Notes: a model not told the origin generated them from the letters alone. Counted from the first letter of the stretch, positions 1-8,356 are shown. The stretch: 64,000 nt of DNA from Streptomyces meridianus (GCF_023703325.1 NZ_JAMQGM010000030.1:20173-84172); one strand, 5' to 3'. A program made the numbers and translations.

Positions 1-1059
1 CATGGCCGCCCGGGCCTCCCGGCTCACCGCCGCATACGCGTCTCCCGGCCGCGCCCGGCCCTGGGACGCCAGCAGATAGGCGGCCTCCAGGGGGTCGCCC
101 CGCCCGACCGGGTTCGCCGCGTCCCGCAGCGCCCCGCTGCCCGCTGCGACGCGGACCCCGGCGGCCCGCAGCAGCCGGACCGGCGGCCCGCTCGCCGGCC
201 GGGCGGCGTCGTACTCCATCGCGGCGCAGTCACCCTGCGGCAGGCACACGACGGTGATGCCCGCGGCGGCCAGCCGGTCAGCCGCGTGCCCGGCCACCTC
301 GTGGGGCAGCCGGGCGAGGCCACCGCAGGGGCCGATGGTGACGCCCGGCCGCAGGCCCCCGGCCATCGCCGCCAGCCGTGCGAGCCGGGCCGGATCGTCA
401 CCGTCCGTGTGCAGATCGACGGCGCAGCCGTGCTCGGTCGCCACGTCGAGCACCGCTTCCGCGTAACCTGCGGGGTCGGGGTCGAGATCCGGGCATCCGC
501 CCACGACGGAGGCGCCCATCTTGACGGCATCCCGCAGCATGGCGAGCCCGTCCGCGCCGGCAGCTCCGGTCAGGATCCTCGGCACCGCGACCGTGCCCAG
601 GTCGACGAGGCCCCGTAGTGCCCGGCGGGCCTGCAGTACGGCATCCAGGGCCCCGAGCCCCTGCACGTCGCCGATCCGTACGTGGCTGCGCAGCGCTGTG
701 GCCCCGTGGCCGAGTTGGAGCAGTGCGGCCTCGGTGGCGCGGCGCTGCACGTCCGCCGGGGCCTGGCTCGCGGGGCCGGCGGAGTCGGCGGTCAGGGCGG
801 TGTCGCTGTGCGCGTGGGGTTCTGCCGGAGCGGGCAGTAGCAGATGACCGCTGAGGTCGATCCGGGCACCGCTGAGCCTGTCGCCCGTGGCGGTACGAGT
901 GAGGCTGCCCGCGGTCCCCACGGCTTCGATGCGTCCGGCGCGGAGCTGCACGTCCACCGTCCGACCGTCCGTCAGCCGGGCTCCGCTGAGCAGCAGGGGC
1001 GAGTCGTCGGGGGCTTGGGCGTCGTCGCCCGGAGGCCGCTGCGGCCGGTGGTCCGGCAT
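1..1059 (-). CDS. Cytosine-deaminase-like amidohydrolase (C-terminus cut by window edge)
   Basis: An open minus-strand frame runs from ATG at 1059-1057 to the window edge without a stop, giving 353 residues. AAGGAGG lies about 10 nt upstream of the ATG. The protein has the amidohydrolase plan: an N-terminal beta-sandwich (about residues 20-75), a metal-type HAH at residues 82-84, a VDLHTDGDD strand, and a late RDAANPVGRGDPLEAA block like the C-terminal part of cytosine deaminases. Odd points: where active family members have a catalytic Glu after HxD, a strand-end His and a GSD aspartate, this sequence shows Gly, GPCGG and GSG. Activity is therefore doubtful. Family assignment is inferred from motif order; substrate unknown. 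Confidence 0.75.
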   Translation of the reverse strand, partial: MPDHRPQRPPGDDAQAPDDSPLLLSGARLTDGRTVDVQLRAGRIEAVGTAGSLTRTATGDRLSGARIDLSGHLLLPAPAEPHAHSDTALTADSAGPASQAPADVQRRATEAALLQLGHGATALRSHVRIGDVQGLGALDAVLQARRALRGLVDLGTVAVPRILTGAAGADGLAMLRDAVKMGASVVGGCPDLDPDPAGYAEAVLDVATEHGCAVDLHTDGDDPARLARLAAMAGGLRPGVTIGPCGGLARLPHEVAGHAADRLAAAGITVVCLPQGDCAAMEYDAARPASGPPVRLLRAAGVRVAAGSGALRDAANPVGRGDPLEAAYLLASQGRARPGDAYAAVSREARAAM

Positions 1060-1260
1060 GGCGCTGTCCGCCTCCTTCGGGGTCCGGGGCGGATCCCGGG
1101 GCCGGGTTGCATGCCCCGGGGCAGGGCCGGGACGGTCCGAACGCCAAGATCACGCGGTGTGGAAGCGAGCCTATGGCGCGGTGCCCGGGGCTTCGGGGAA
1201 GAACCGAATAGTCGTACCGGCGCGGTCGTGTGATGCCTGCGTGGCGGGGTCGATACGGAT

Positions 1261-1290
1261 TTCACCTTTCGGTGGGTGACCGTGTAATGT
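1261..1290 (+). promoter_or_regulatory. Probable promoter of the tRNA-Thr/tRNA-Met unit
   Basis: TTCACC at 1261-1266 and TAATGT at 1285-1290 are 18 nt apart. This places a start site just before the tRNA-Thr gene at 1302, as expected for a sigma70/HrdB-type tRNA promoter. Confidence 0.5.
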
Positions 1291-1301
1291 CTTCATCGCT
1301 C

Positions 1302-1374
1302 GCCCCAATAGCTCAGTCGGCAGAGCGTCTCCATGGTAAGGAGAAGGTCTACGGTTCGATTCCGTATTGGGGCT
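1302..1374 (+). tRNA. tRNA-Thr(GGT)
   Basis: A 73-nt cloverleaf. The acceptor stem GCCCCAA pairs with TTGGGGC, and the discriminator base is T. The anticodon loop ATGGTAA gives anticodon GGT. The T arm contains GGTTCGATTCC. CCA is not encoded. Confidence 0.95.
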
Positions 1375-1419
1375 CTGATGTGCGGTCGCCCTCGCCTCAC
1401 GGCGAGGGACTCGCATCAA

Positions 1420-1492
1420 AGCGGTGTAGCTCAGTCGGTAGAGCAAGCGGCTCATAATCGCTGTGTCACCGGTTCAAGTCCGGTCACCGCTA
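1420..1492 (+). tRNA. tRNA-Met(CAT)
   Basis: A 73-nt cloverleaf 45 nt after tRNA-Thr. The acceptor stem AGCGGTG pairs with CACCGCT, and the discriminator is A. The anticodon loop CTCATAA gives CAT. The paired A1 end and lack of three G-C pairs in the anticodon stem favour the elongator over the initiator tRNA. CCA is not encoded. Confidence 0.93.
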
Positions 1493-1498
1493 CACACG

Positions 1499-1534
1499 GT
1501 AGCCGATTGTAGGCTAGTTCCTTCGATCGGCTAC
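1499..1534 (+). terminator. Terminator after the tRNA pair
   Basis: A 9-bp perfect stem (1499-1507 with 1526-1534) closes an 18-nt loop and is followed by TCTTTC. It lies between tRNA-Met and rpmG, so it may end the tRNA transcript. Confidence 0.5.
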
Positions 1535-1607
1535 TCTTTCATGCGTTCATTCCATCCGTCCTCCTGGGTCACGGCCCGGAGGAGGCCCACGGTCAAGGAG
1601 CACTCAC

Positions 1608-1772
1608 GTGGCTGCCACCGACGTCCGCCCGAAGATCACGCTGGCCTGCGTGGAGTGCAAGGAGCGGAACTACATCACCAAGAAGAACCGGCGCAACAAC
1701 CCGGACCGTCTTGAGATGAAGAAGCACTGCCCGCGCTGCAACTCGCACACCGCGCACCGCGAGACGCGCTAG
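1608..1772 (+). CDS. rpmG: 50S ribosomal protein L33, zinc-ribbon form
   Basis: A 54-residue basic protein starting at GTG, with AAGGAG about 9 nt upstream. It carries two cysteine pairs (CVEC and CPRC), so it is the zinc-binding (C+) type of L33 rather than the Cys-free Zur-regulated paralogue many streptomycetes also have. In mycobacteria an rpmG copy sits in the same place, before the hadABC genes. A strong terminator follows at 1786-1821, so it is probably a separate unit or linked only to the upstream tRNA transcript. Confidence 0.95.
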
Positions 1773-1785
1773 TTGAAGGCTCGTT

Positions 1786-1821
1786 CACGAGGCCGCTCCC
1801 GTCACCGGGAGCGGCCTCGTG
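1786..1821 (+). terminator. Terminator of rpmG
   Basis: A perfect 15-bp stem (1786-1800 with 1807-1821) with a 6-nt loop lies directly after the rpmG stop. There is no long T run, which is usual for high-GC actinobacteria. Confidence 0.75.
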
Positions 1822-1892
1822 GCGTTGACACCCGTACGGCTCCGATGCCCTCGGGGCCGTTCCACACCAGTGCCGCAGGAGGTGCCGAGCAC

Positions 1893-2363
1893 ATGGCGCT
1901 CGACCAGTCCTTCGTCGGGCGGACCTATCCGCCCACCGCGCCCTACGAGGTGGGCCGGGAGAAGATCCGCGAGTTCGCCGAGGCGATCGGTGACGACAAC
2001 CCGGCGTACACCGATCCCGAGGCGGCGAAGGCGTACGGGCATCCCGACGTGATCGCGCCTCCGACCTTCGTCTTCTCGATCACCTTCCGGGCTGCGCACC
2101 GCCTCGTCGTCGAGGACCCGGAACTGGGCCTGGACTACAGCCGGGTGGTGCACGGCGACCAGAAGTTCACCTACGCACGACCGGTCCGCGCCGGTGACCG
2201 GCTCTCGGTCACCTGCACCATCGATTCGATCAAGTCACTGGCGGGCAACGACGTACTGTCCGTGCGCGGCGACGTCCACGACGGCAGCGGCGAGCTCGTC
2301 GTGACCGCCCACACGAAGCTCGTGGCCCGGGGCGCGGGCGCCGAGCAGAGCACGGAGGCGTGA
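1893..2363 (+). CDS. MaoC N-terminal (FAS1-like) dehydratase domain protein, HadA-like
   Basis: 156 residues from ATG at 1893, with AGGAGG about 9 nt upstream; further in-frame upstream starts have no ribosome site. The fold is a single hot dog of the MaoC dehydratase N-terminal type (residues about 5-145), with DDNPAYTD where a catalytic hydratase would have a D-x4-H pair. The missing His suggests the non-catalytic partner of a heterodimer, as HadA is in Mycobacterium. The next gene keeps the pair and is 5 nt away, so the two probably form one (3R)-hydroxyacyl dehydratase. The substrate is unknown: streptomycetes make no mycolic acids. Confidence 0.85.
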   Translation: MALDQSFVGRTYPPTAPYEVGREKIREFAEAIGDDNPAYTDPEAAKAYGHPDVIAPPTFVFSITFRAAHRLVVEDPELGLDYSRVVHGDQKFTYARPVRAGDRLSVTCTIDSIKSLAGNDVLSVRGDVHDGSGELVVTAHTKLVARGAGAEQSTEA

Positions 2364-2368
2364 CACAG

Positions 2369-2797
2369 ATGACAGCGACGATTTCGTACGACGACGTCGA
2401 GGTCGGCACCGAACTGCCGGCCAGGTCGTTCCCCGTCAGCCGCGCCGCCCTCGTGCGGTACGCGGGTGCCTCCGGCGACTTCAATCCGATCCACTGGAAC
2501 GAGAAGTTCGCCAAGGAGGTCGGCCTGCCCGACGTCATCGCCCACGGCATGTTCACGATGGCCGAGGCGGCCCGTGTGGTGACCGACTGGGCGGGCGACC
2601 CGGCGGCCGTCGTCGACTACGGGGTGCGCTTCACCAAGCCCGTCGTCGTGCCGAACGACGACAAGGGCGCGGTCGTCGAGGTGGCCGCCAAGGTCGCCGC
2701 GAAGCTCGACGACCGCACGGTCCGGGTGGACCTCACCGCGGTCTGCGACGGGCAGAAGGTGCTCGGGATGGCCCGCGCCGTGGTCCGGCTGGCCTGA
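2369..2797 (+). CDS. MaoC-family dehydratase, HadB-like catalytic subunit
   Basis: 142 residues. ATG at 2369 is preferred over the in-frame GTG at 2360 because GGAGG lies 10 nt upstream of the ATG and overlaps the GTG spacing. A hot-dog hydratase with SGDFNPIH (Asp37 and His42, the R-specific hydratase dyad) and the following AHGMFTMA segment. The dyad numbering is almost that described for mycobacterial HadB (Asp36/His41). It is coupled to the preceding HadA-like gene, and the pair sits between rpmG and secE-nusG as in mycobacteria. Likely a (3R)-hydroxyacyl-thioester dehydratase; its natural acyl carrier is not known from sequence. Confidence 0.88.
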   Translation: MTATISYDDVEVGTELPARSFPVSRAALVRYAGASGDFNPIHWNEKFAKEVGLPDVIAHGMFTMAEAARVVTDWAGDPAAVVDYGVRFTKPVVVPNDDKGAVVEVAAKVAAKLDDRTVRVDLTAVCDGQKVLGMARAVVRLA

Positions 2798-2873
2798 GGG
2801 ACTCGGCGGGGGTAGCCCTGGTGCGGTCCGAGGACCGTGCCGTCGGCGGTGGCGGCCCCCGTACCCTGTTCCC

Positions 2874-3947
2874 GTGCACGAACTCCATGACGCCCCGCTC
2901 GCCCCGCTGACCACCTTCCGGCTCGGCGGCCCGGCGAGCCGTCTGATCACCGCGACCACTGACGACGAGGTGATCGCCGCAGTCCGCGAGGCCGACGCGT
3001 CGGACACCCCGTTGCTCATCATCGGCGGCGGCAGCAACCTGGTCATCGGCGACAAGGGCTTCGAGGGCACGGCCCTGCGCATCGCCACCCGCGGATTCGA
3101 GCTGGGGACGCCGCAGGCCGACGGCGGCGTCCCGCTGGAACTCGCCGCCGGCGAGAACTGGTCCGACTCCGTGGCCCGGACCGTCGAGGCGGGCCTCGCG
3201 GGCGTCGAGTGCATGGCAGGCATCCCGGGTTCCGCGGGCGCGACCCCGATTCAGAACGTCGGCGCGTACGGTCAGGAGGTCTCCACCACGATCTCCGAGG
3301 TCGTGGCGTACGACCGGCGTGCCGACGAGGTCGTCACCATCCCGGGCGCCGACTGCGGCTTCTCCTACCGCCACAGCCGGTTCAAGGCGGACCCGACGCG
3401 CTTCGTGGTGCTCCGGGTCCGGTTCGTGCTGGAGGACGCCGGCGGCCTGTCCGCCCCGGTCAAGTATCCGGAGACCGCCCGCGCCCTCGGCGTCGAGGCG
3501 GGCGACCGAGTGCCAGCCGCCCTGGCCCGGGCGACCGTTCTGAAGCTGCGGGCGGGCAAGGGCATGGTGCTCGACCCCGAGGACCACGACACCTGGTCCG
3601 CCGGCTCGTTCTTCACCAACCCGATCCTGTCCGAGGCCGAGCACGCCGCGTTCGTCGCCCGCGTCGCCGAGCGACTGGGGCCCGACGCGGCGGCCCCCGC
3701 CTTCCCGGCCGGGGACGGGCGGATCAAGACCTCTGCCGCCTGGCTGATCGACAAGGCGGGCTTCGCCAAGGGCTACGGCGACGGCCCGGCCCGCATCTCC
3801 ACCAAGCACACGCTCGCGCTGACCAACCGTGGTTCGGCCACGGCGGAGGACCTGCTGACGCTGGCCCGGGAGGTCGTCGCCGGGGTCCACGCCGCATTCG
3901 GGATCACGCTCGTCAACGAACCGGTGACCGTCGGCTGCTCGTTGTGA
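2874..3947 (+). CDS. murB: UDP-N-acetylenolpyruvoylglucosamine reductase
   Basis: 357 residues from GTG. MurB reduces UDP-GlcNAc-enolpyruvate to UDP-MurNAc with FAD and NADPH, in the cytoplasmic peptidoglycan precursor pathway. Seen: the FAD-binding N-terminal domain with LGGPAS and LIIGGGSNLV (about residues 18-60), AGIPGSAGATPIQNVGAYG, the YRHSRFK tyrosine segment, and SAGSFFTNP with the catalytic serine near residue 245. The gene stands alone, 76 nt after the dehydratase pair and convergent with the adenosine deaminase gene. Confidence 0.95.
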   Translation: MHELHDAPLAPLTTFRLGGPASRLITATTDDEVIAAVREADASDTPLLIIGGGSNLVIGDKGFEGTALRIATRGFELGTPQADGGVPLELAAGENWSDSVARTVEAGLAGVECMAGIPGSAGATPIQNVGAYGQEVSTTISEVVAYDRRADEVVTIPGADCGFSYRHSRFKADPTRFVVLRVRFVLEDAGGLSAPVKYPETARALGVEAGDRVPAALARATVLKLRAGKGMVLDPEDHDTWSAGSFFTNPILSEAEHAAFVARVAERLGPDAAAPAFPAGDGRIKTSAAWLIDKAGFAKGYGDGPARISTKHTLALTNRGSATAEDLLTLAREVVAGVHAAFGITLVNEPVTVGCSL

Positions 3948-4000
3948 CACCGGCCGCACGGCGCCGGTGGGCGCCGGGGACGCGGCCCCCGCGCGGCGCC
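3948..4000. terminator. Bidirectional terminator between murB and the adenosine deaminase gene
   Basis: Two adjoining 7-bp hairpins fill the 62-nt gap between the convergent genes: CACCGGC with GCCGGTG (3948-3969), and GGCGCCG with CGGCGCC (3970-4000). Confidence 0.4.
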
Positions 4001-4009
4001 GGGGGGCGG

Positions 4010-5110
4010 TCAGCGGTTCTGCGGTCCCGCCCCGTCCGCGGCCAGCCAGGCGTCGATGTCCGCCAGCATCACGTCGCGCACCGGCGACGGTGCGGCCGAG
4101 CCGCGCACCGACTGGCGCGCCAGCTCGGCGAGTTCGCCGTCCGTGAACCGGTGTACGGCGCGGGCGAGTTCGTACTGGTCCGCCAACCGGGACCCGAACA
4201 GCAGCGGGTCGTCGGCGCCGAGCGCCATCGGCACGCCGGAGTCGAAGAGGGCGCGCAGCGGCACGTCCTCCGGCTTGTCGTACACCCCGAGCGCGACGTT
4301 CGACGACGGACACACCTCGCACGTGACCCCGCGCTCGGCCAACCGCTCGAGCAGCCGAGAGTCCTCCGCCGCCCGCACGCCGTGGCCGATCCGGGACGCC
4401 TCCAGGTCGTCGAGGCAGTCGCGCACGCTGCCGGGCCCGGCCAGCTCGCCCCCGTGCGGTGCGGCGAGCAGACCGCCGTCCCGGGCGATGGCGAAGGCGC
4501 GGTCGAAATCCCGGGCGAAACCCCGCCGTTCGTCGTTGGAGAGTCCGAAGCCGATCACACCTCGGTCGGCGTACCGGACCGCCAGCCGCGCCAGCGTCCG
4601 GGCGTCCAGCGGGTGCTTCATGCGGTTCGCGGCTACCAGCACACGGATGCCGAGTCCCGTCTCGCGGGAGGCCTTGTCGACGGCATCGAGGATGACCTCC
4701 AGTGCCGGGATCAGCCCGCCGAGGCGCGGCGCGTACGAAGTCGGGTCGACCTGGATCTCGAGCCAGCGGGAGCCGTCGCGGACGTCTTCCTCGGCCGCCT
4801 CGCGCACCAGCCGCTGGATGTCCTCGGGCTCGCGCAGACAGGACCGGGCGATGTCGTACAGCCGCTGGAAGCGGAACCATCCCCGCTCGTCGGTCGCCCG
4901 CAGCTGAGGCGGTTCCCCGCCGCTCAGCGCGTCGGGCAGGTGCACGCCGTACTTGTCGGCGAGCTCCAGGAGCGTGCCGGGCCGCATCGACCCCGTGAAG
5001 TGCAGATGCAGATGGGTCTTCGGGAGCAGTCGGACGTCACGGGTGGCCGGGCGGGTGTTCGTGGGGCGGAGCTCCGCCGAAGACTGCAGCATTCCAGGAT
5101 CCTGCCGCAT
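4010..5110 (-). CDS. Adenosine deaminase
   Basis: 366 residues from ATG at 5110; longer in-frame starts up to 5215 exist but run into the aminotransferase terminator, so they are less likely. The enzyme deaminates adenosine or deoxyadenosine to inosine for purine salvage. The TIM-barrel zinc motifs are visible in order: HLHLHFTGSM (HxH), APHGGE, RIGHGVR, CPSSN and LGADDPLLFGS with the late Asp. The HGGE form differs slightly from the usual HAGE. Streptomycetes usually carry more than one such gene, and an adenine-specific or related activity cannot be excluded. Confidence 0.88.
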   Translation of the reverse strand: MRQDPGMLQSSAELRPTNTRPATRDVRLLPKTHLHLHFTGSMRPGTLLELADKYGVHLPDALSGGEPPQLRATDERGWFRFQRLYDIARSCLREPEDIQRLVREAAEEDVRDGSRWLEIQVDPTSYAPRLGGLIPALEVILDAVDKASRETGLGIRVLVAANRMKHPLDARTLARLAVRYADRGVIGFGLSNDERRGFARDFDRAFAIARDGGLLAAPHGGELAGPGSVRDCLDDLEASRIGHGVRAAEDSRLLERLAERGVTCEVCPSSNVALGVYDKPEDVPLRALFDSGVPMALGADDPLLFGSRLADQYELARAVHRFTDGELAELARQSVRGSAAPSPVRDVMLADIDAWLAADGAGPQNR

Positions 5111-5175
5111 CCGACCGCCTGCCCGGTAGGGGGTTTGTCCGAACGAGTGTCCGTTCGGCATCGTGTGCGAACGTC

Positions 5176-5209
5176 CGAAGAGCCCCCGGCGGTTGCCGGG
5201 GGCCCTTCG
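5176..5209 (-). terminator. Terminator of the aspartate aminotransferase gene
   Basis: A 9-bp GC stem (5182-5190 with 5195-5203), extended by a further 5 bp across one mismatch, with a GGTT loop. It lies just past the stop at 5236 when read on the minus strand. Confidence 0.65.
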
Positions 5210-5235
5210 TCGCACGGAGGCGCTGGAGCGGAACG

Positions 5236-6474
5236 TCAGTCGCGGGCCTCGCCCAGCAGCTTCTGCATCCGGGAGACGCCCTCGACGAGGTCCTCGTCGC
5301 CCAGCGCGTAGGACAGCCGCAGGTAGCCCGGGGTGCCGAACGCCTCACCCGGAACGACCGCGACCTCGGCCTCCTCCAGGATCACCTCCGCCAGTTCCAC
5401 CGTCGTCGACGGCCGCTTGCCGCGGATCTCCTTGCCGAGCAGGCCCTTCACCGAGGGGTACGCGTAGAACGCACCCTCGGGCTCGGGGCACTCGACCCCC
5501 TCGATCTCGTTGAGCATCCGGACGATCGTGCGGCGGCGGCGGTCGAACGCCTCGCGCATCTCCGCCACGGCGTCCAGATCACCGGAGACCGCGGCGATCG
5601 CGGCCACCTGCGAGACGTTCGCGACGTTCGACGTCGCGTGCGACTGCAGGTTGGTCGCCGCCTTGACGACGTCCTTCGGGCCGATGACCCACCCGACCCG
5701 CCAGCCCGTCATGGCGTACGTCTTCGCGACACCGTTGACCACGATGCACTTGTCGCGCAGCTCCGGAACGACGGCGGGCAGCGAGGTGAACTGTGCATCG
5801 CCGTAGACCAGGTGCTCGTAGATCTCGTCCGTCATCACCCACAGACCGTGCTCGGCCGCCCAGCGGCCGATCTCCTTGACCTGGGCCGGGGTGTACACCG
5901 CGCCGGTCGGGTTGGAGGGCGAGACGAACAGCGCCACCTTCGTCCGCTCGGTGCGGGCGGCCTCGAGCTGCTCGACCGACACCCGGTAGCCGGTCGTCTC
6001 GTCCGCGACGACCTCGACCGGTACGCCGCCCGCCAGCCGGATCGACTCCGGGTACGTGGTCCAGTACGGCGCGGGGACGATCACCTCGTCGCCCGGGTCG
6101 AGGATCGCGGCGAACGACTCGTAGATGGCCTGCTTGCCGCCGTTGGTGACGAGAATCTGGGCGGGATCCACCTCGTAACCGGAGTCCCGCAGGGTCTTCG
6201 CGGCGATCGCGGCCTTGAGTTCGGGCAGGCCGCCGGCGGGCGTGTAGCGGTGGTACTTCGGGTCGCGGCAGGCATCGGCCGCGGCGTCGACGATGTAGCC
6301 GGGCGTCGGGAAGTCGGGCTCGCCGGCACCGAAACCGATCACCGGGCGTCCGGCGGCCTTGAGCGCCTTGGCCTTGGCGTCGACGGCGAGCGTCGCGGAC
6401 TCGGAGATCGCGCCGACGCGGGCTGATACCCGTCGCTCGGCGGGGAACTGTGCGGATGGAGTAGCAGCGGTCAT
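5236..6474 (-). CDS. Pyridoxal-phosphate aspartate aminotransferase (class I, type Ib)
   Basis: 412 residues from ATG at 6474 (start MTAATPS). The upstream in-frame ATG at 6540 would add 22 residues not typical of the family. The enzyme exchanges amino groups between aspartate and 2-oxoglutarate. Members of this type can also act as prephenate aminotransferases, which the sequence alone does not decide. Seen: GFGAGEPDFPTP, VTNGGKQAIYE, SPSNPTGAVY, the DEIYEHLVY strand, and the PLP lysine in AKTYAMTGWRVGW. The ribosome site is weak. Monocistronic on the minus strand, divergent from tRNA-Trp. Confidence 0.92.
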   Translation of the reverse strand: MTAATPSAQFPAERRVSARVGAISESATLAVDAKAKALKAAGRPVIGFGAGEPDFPTPGYIVDAAADACRDPKYHRYTPAGGLPELKAAIAAKTLRDSGYEVDPAQILVTNGGKQAIYESFAAILDPGDEVIVPAPYWTTYPESIRLAGGVPVEVVADETTGYRVSVEQLEAARTERTKVALFVSPSNPTGAVYTPAQVKEIGRWAAEHGLWVMTDEIYEHLVYGDAQFTSLPAVVPELRDKCIVVNGVAKTYAMTGWRVGWVIGPKDVVKAATNLQSHATSNVANVSQVAAIAAVSGDLDAVAEMREAFDRRRRTIVRMLNEIEGVECPEPEGAFYAYPSVKGLLGKEIRGKRPSTTVELAEVILEEAEVAVVPGEAFGTPGYLRLSYALGDEDLVEGVSRMQKLLGEARD

Positions 6475-6614
6475 ACGTGCATCGTCCCAGACCAGAGGCG
6501 AGAGCGGTACGGAGGACCGCCGCGGGAGGACTCGCGGCATCCCCGCCCGGGGCTTCCCGCGGCGGCTACGGAGGCCCCGTCCGCACGGCGGAACCGGGCC
6601 CGTGCCCGTACCTG

Positions 6615-6644
6615 TTCGACGCCCGGCCGCAGAACACGTACACT
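6615..6644 (+). promoter_or_regulatory. Possible promoter of the tRNA-Trp - secE - nusG unit
   Basis: TTCGAC at 6615-6620 and TACACT at 6639-6644 have an 18-nt spacer. Transcription would begin about 75 nt before tRNA-Trp. A second TACGTT at 6709-6714 lacks a matching -35. Confidence 0.35.
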
Positions 6645-6727
6645 CACTGGTCGTTGGCCTTCACGGGTCGTTCCTCCCTGCGCACACCGCGCACTCGGGC
6701 GGATGCGGTACGTTGGGGGAACCACAA

Positions 6728-6800
6728 AGGGTCGTAGCTCAATTGGTAGAGCACTGGTCTCCAAAACCAGCGGTTGGGGGTTCAAGTCCCTCCGGCCCTG
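6728..6800 (+). tRNA. tRNA-Trp(CCA)
   Basis: A 73-nt cloverleaf: AGGGTCG pairs with CGGCCCT (one T-G wobble), discriminator G, anticodon loop CTCCAAA with anticodon CCA, and T arm GGTTCAAGTCC. It sits directly ahead of secE, the usual actinobacterial arrangement. Confidence 0.95.
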
Positions 6801-6908
6801 CTACACGCATTCTTCGCCAGGATGTGTGCGCATGTACGTACTGCAATGCACCGCCGTGCGGCTCAACCGGGCGCGGCACGGCCACGACCCGGATTCAGGT
6901 GAGGACGA

Positions 6909-7193
6909 GTGACGGACGCCCTGGGCTCCATCGACACGCCTGAGAGCGGTCGTTCCGATGAGGAGCCCAAGAAGGCTCGCCGCGGCGGAAAGCGCGGGAA
7001 GAAGGGCCCTCTGGCCCGCCTTGCTCTCTTCTACCGGCAGATCATCGCGGAACTGCGCAAGGTCGTCTGGCCTACGCGCAGCCAGCTCTCGACGTACACC
7101 ACAGTGGTGATTGCTTTCGTAGTCATCATGATCGGTCTCGTGACCGTGATTGACTGGGGATTCTCCGAGGCCGTCAAGTACGTCTTCGGCTGA
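6909..7193 (+). CDS. secE: Preprotein translocase subunit SecE
   Basis: 94 residues from GTG. SecE clamps the SecY channel in the cytoplasmic membrane. After a charged, lysine-rich N-terminal tail (residues about 10-37) comes the conserved amphipathic segment ELRKVVWPTRSQ, then one membrane helix (about residues 63-82). This is the short actinobacterial form with a single membrane span. nusG follows in the same direction and is probably co-transcribed. Confidence 0.95.
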   Translation: MTDALGSIDTPESGRSDEEPKKARRGGKRGKKGPLARLALFYRQIIAELRKVVWPTRSQLSTYTTVVIAFVVIMIGLVTVIDWGFSEAVKYVFG

Positions 7194-7267
7194 TCCAGCG
7201 CGCAGGGGCGCCATGACCGGTGTTCCTCCGCATGTTCGACCACTTGAAGCCAGGAAGAAGCAGCCAC

Positions 7268-8143
7268 GTGTCTGACCCGAACCCGAACGACGCCATCGAG
7301 CCCGGAGAGGGCGAAGAGGCTGCGGCAACGGCCGAGACGGCCGAGGCCCAGGGCGACGACACCGCTGACAACATCGTCGGCGACGCCGAGGGCGACCAGG
7401 CAGCAGCCGCGGACGCCGCCGCCGGCGAGCCCGCCGAGGAAGCCGCGATGCACGTCGAGGACGAGGCGGAGGCCACCGACGAGGTGGCCGAGGACGCAGA
7501 GGCATCGTCCGAGGGCGAAGCCGCCGTCGACCCGATCGAGGCACTGCGCCAGGAGCTCCGCACGCTCCCCGGCGAGTGGTACGTCATCCACACCTACGCG
7601 GGCTATGAGAACCGTGTGAAGACCAACCTCGAGCAGCGCGCCGTGTCGCTGAACGTCGAGGACTACATCTTCCAGGCCGAGGTGCCGCAGGAAGAGGTCG
7701 TCCAGATCAAGAACGGCGACCGCCGCACCGTCCGCCAGAACAAGCTCCCCGGCTACGTGCTGGTGCGCATGGACCTGACGAACGAGTCGTGGGGTGTCGT
7801 CCGAAACACCCCGGGTGTCACCGGATTCGTGGGCAACGCCTACGACCCGTACCCGCTGACCCTGGACGAGATCGTCAAGATGCTCGCCCCGGAGGCGGAG
7901 GAGAAGGCCGCCCGGGCAGCCGCCGAGGAGGCGGGTGCTCCCGCTCCCAGCCGCAAGGTCGAGGTCCAGGTGCTGGACTTCGAGGTCGGCGACTCGGTCA
8001 CCGTCACCGACGGTCCGTTCGCGACGCTGCAGGCGACGATCAACGAGATCAACGCCGACTCGAAGAAGGTCAAGGGCCTCGTCGAGATCTTCGGCCGCGA
8101 GACCCCGGTCGAGCTGAGCTTCGACCAGATCCAGAAGAACTAG
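7268..8143 (+). CDS. nusG: Transcription termination/antitermination protein NusG
   Basis: 291 residues from GTG at 7268, with AGGAAG about 11 nt upstream; the in-frame ATG at 7220 lacks a site. NusG binds RNA polymerase and links it to Rho or to the leading ribosome. The first ~95 residues are a very acidic Ala/Glu/Asp-rich extension found in high-GC actinobacteria. The NGN domain starts near WYVIHTYAGYENRVK (about residue 103) and a KOW domain follows near VGDSVTVTDGPFA. A perfectly placed hairpin ends the unit at 8161-8199. Confidence 0.96.
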   Translation: MSDPNPNDAIEPGEGEEAAATAETAEAQGDDTADNIVGDAEGDQAAAADAAAGEPAEEAAMHVEDEAEATDEVAEDAEASSEGEAAVDPIEALRQELRTLPGEWYVIHTYAGYENRVKTNLEQRAVSLNVEDYIFQAEVPQEEVVQIKNGDRRTVRQNKLPGYVLVRMDLTNESWGVVRNTPGVTGFVGNAYDPYPLTLDEIVKMLAPEAEEKAARAAAEEAGAPAPSRKVEVQVLDFEVGDSVTVTDGPFATLQATINEINADSKKVKGLVEIFGRETPVELSFDQIQKN

Positions 8144-8160
8144 GCGTCCGACGCCTCGAA

Positions 8161-8199
8161 AGAGCCCCCGGTCGGCGGTTTCCGCCGGCCGGGTGCTCT
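8161..8199 (+). terminator. Terminator of secE-nusG
   Basis: A 17-bp stem with one mismatch and a TTT loop starts 18 nt after the nusG stop. No long T run follows. Confidence 0.75.
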
Positions 8200-8356
8200 C
8201 CCGTTCCCGGGGGACGGGGACGGGCCGGCCCAACGGGTGTCCCGGCCCCGTGTCGGTCCCGCCCGCCGGCGGGCGCACGGACTCGCCGGCCGCGCTTCAG
8301 CAAGATGTCATCCCGGGGGCTACCCGCTGTAGGGCGGGCGCTCTACCGTCCGCGCC

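Noticed and set aside
398..1153. A 251-codon minus-strand frame overlapping the amidohydrolase
   Set aside because: It is Arg/Pro-rich and in a different frame from the readable amidohydrolase, which has the ribosome site and motifs.
1375..1419. Hairpin between tRNA-Thr and tRNA-Met as a terminator
   Set aside because: CCCTCGCCTCACGGCGAGGG pairs well, but it lies in the short spacer of a tRNA pair and is more likely a processing site; not enough evidence to list.
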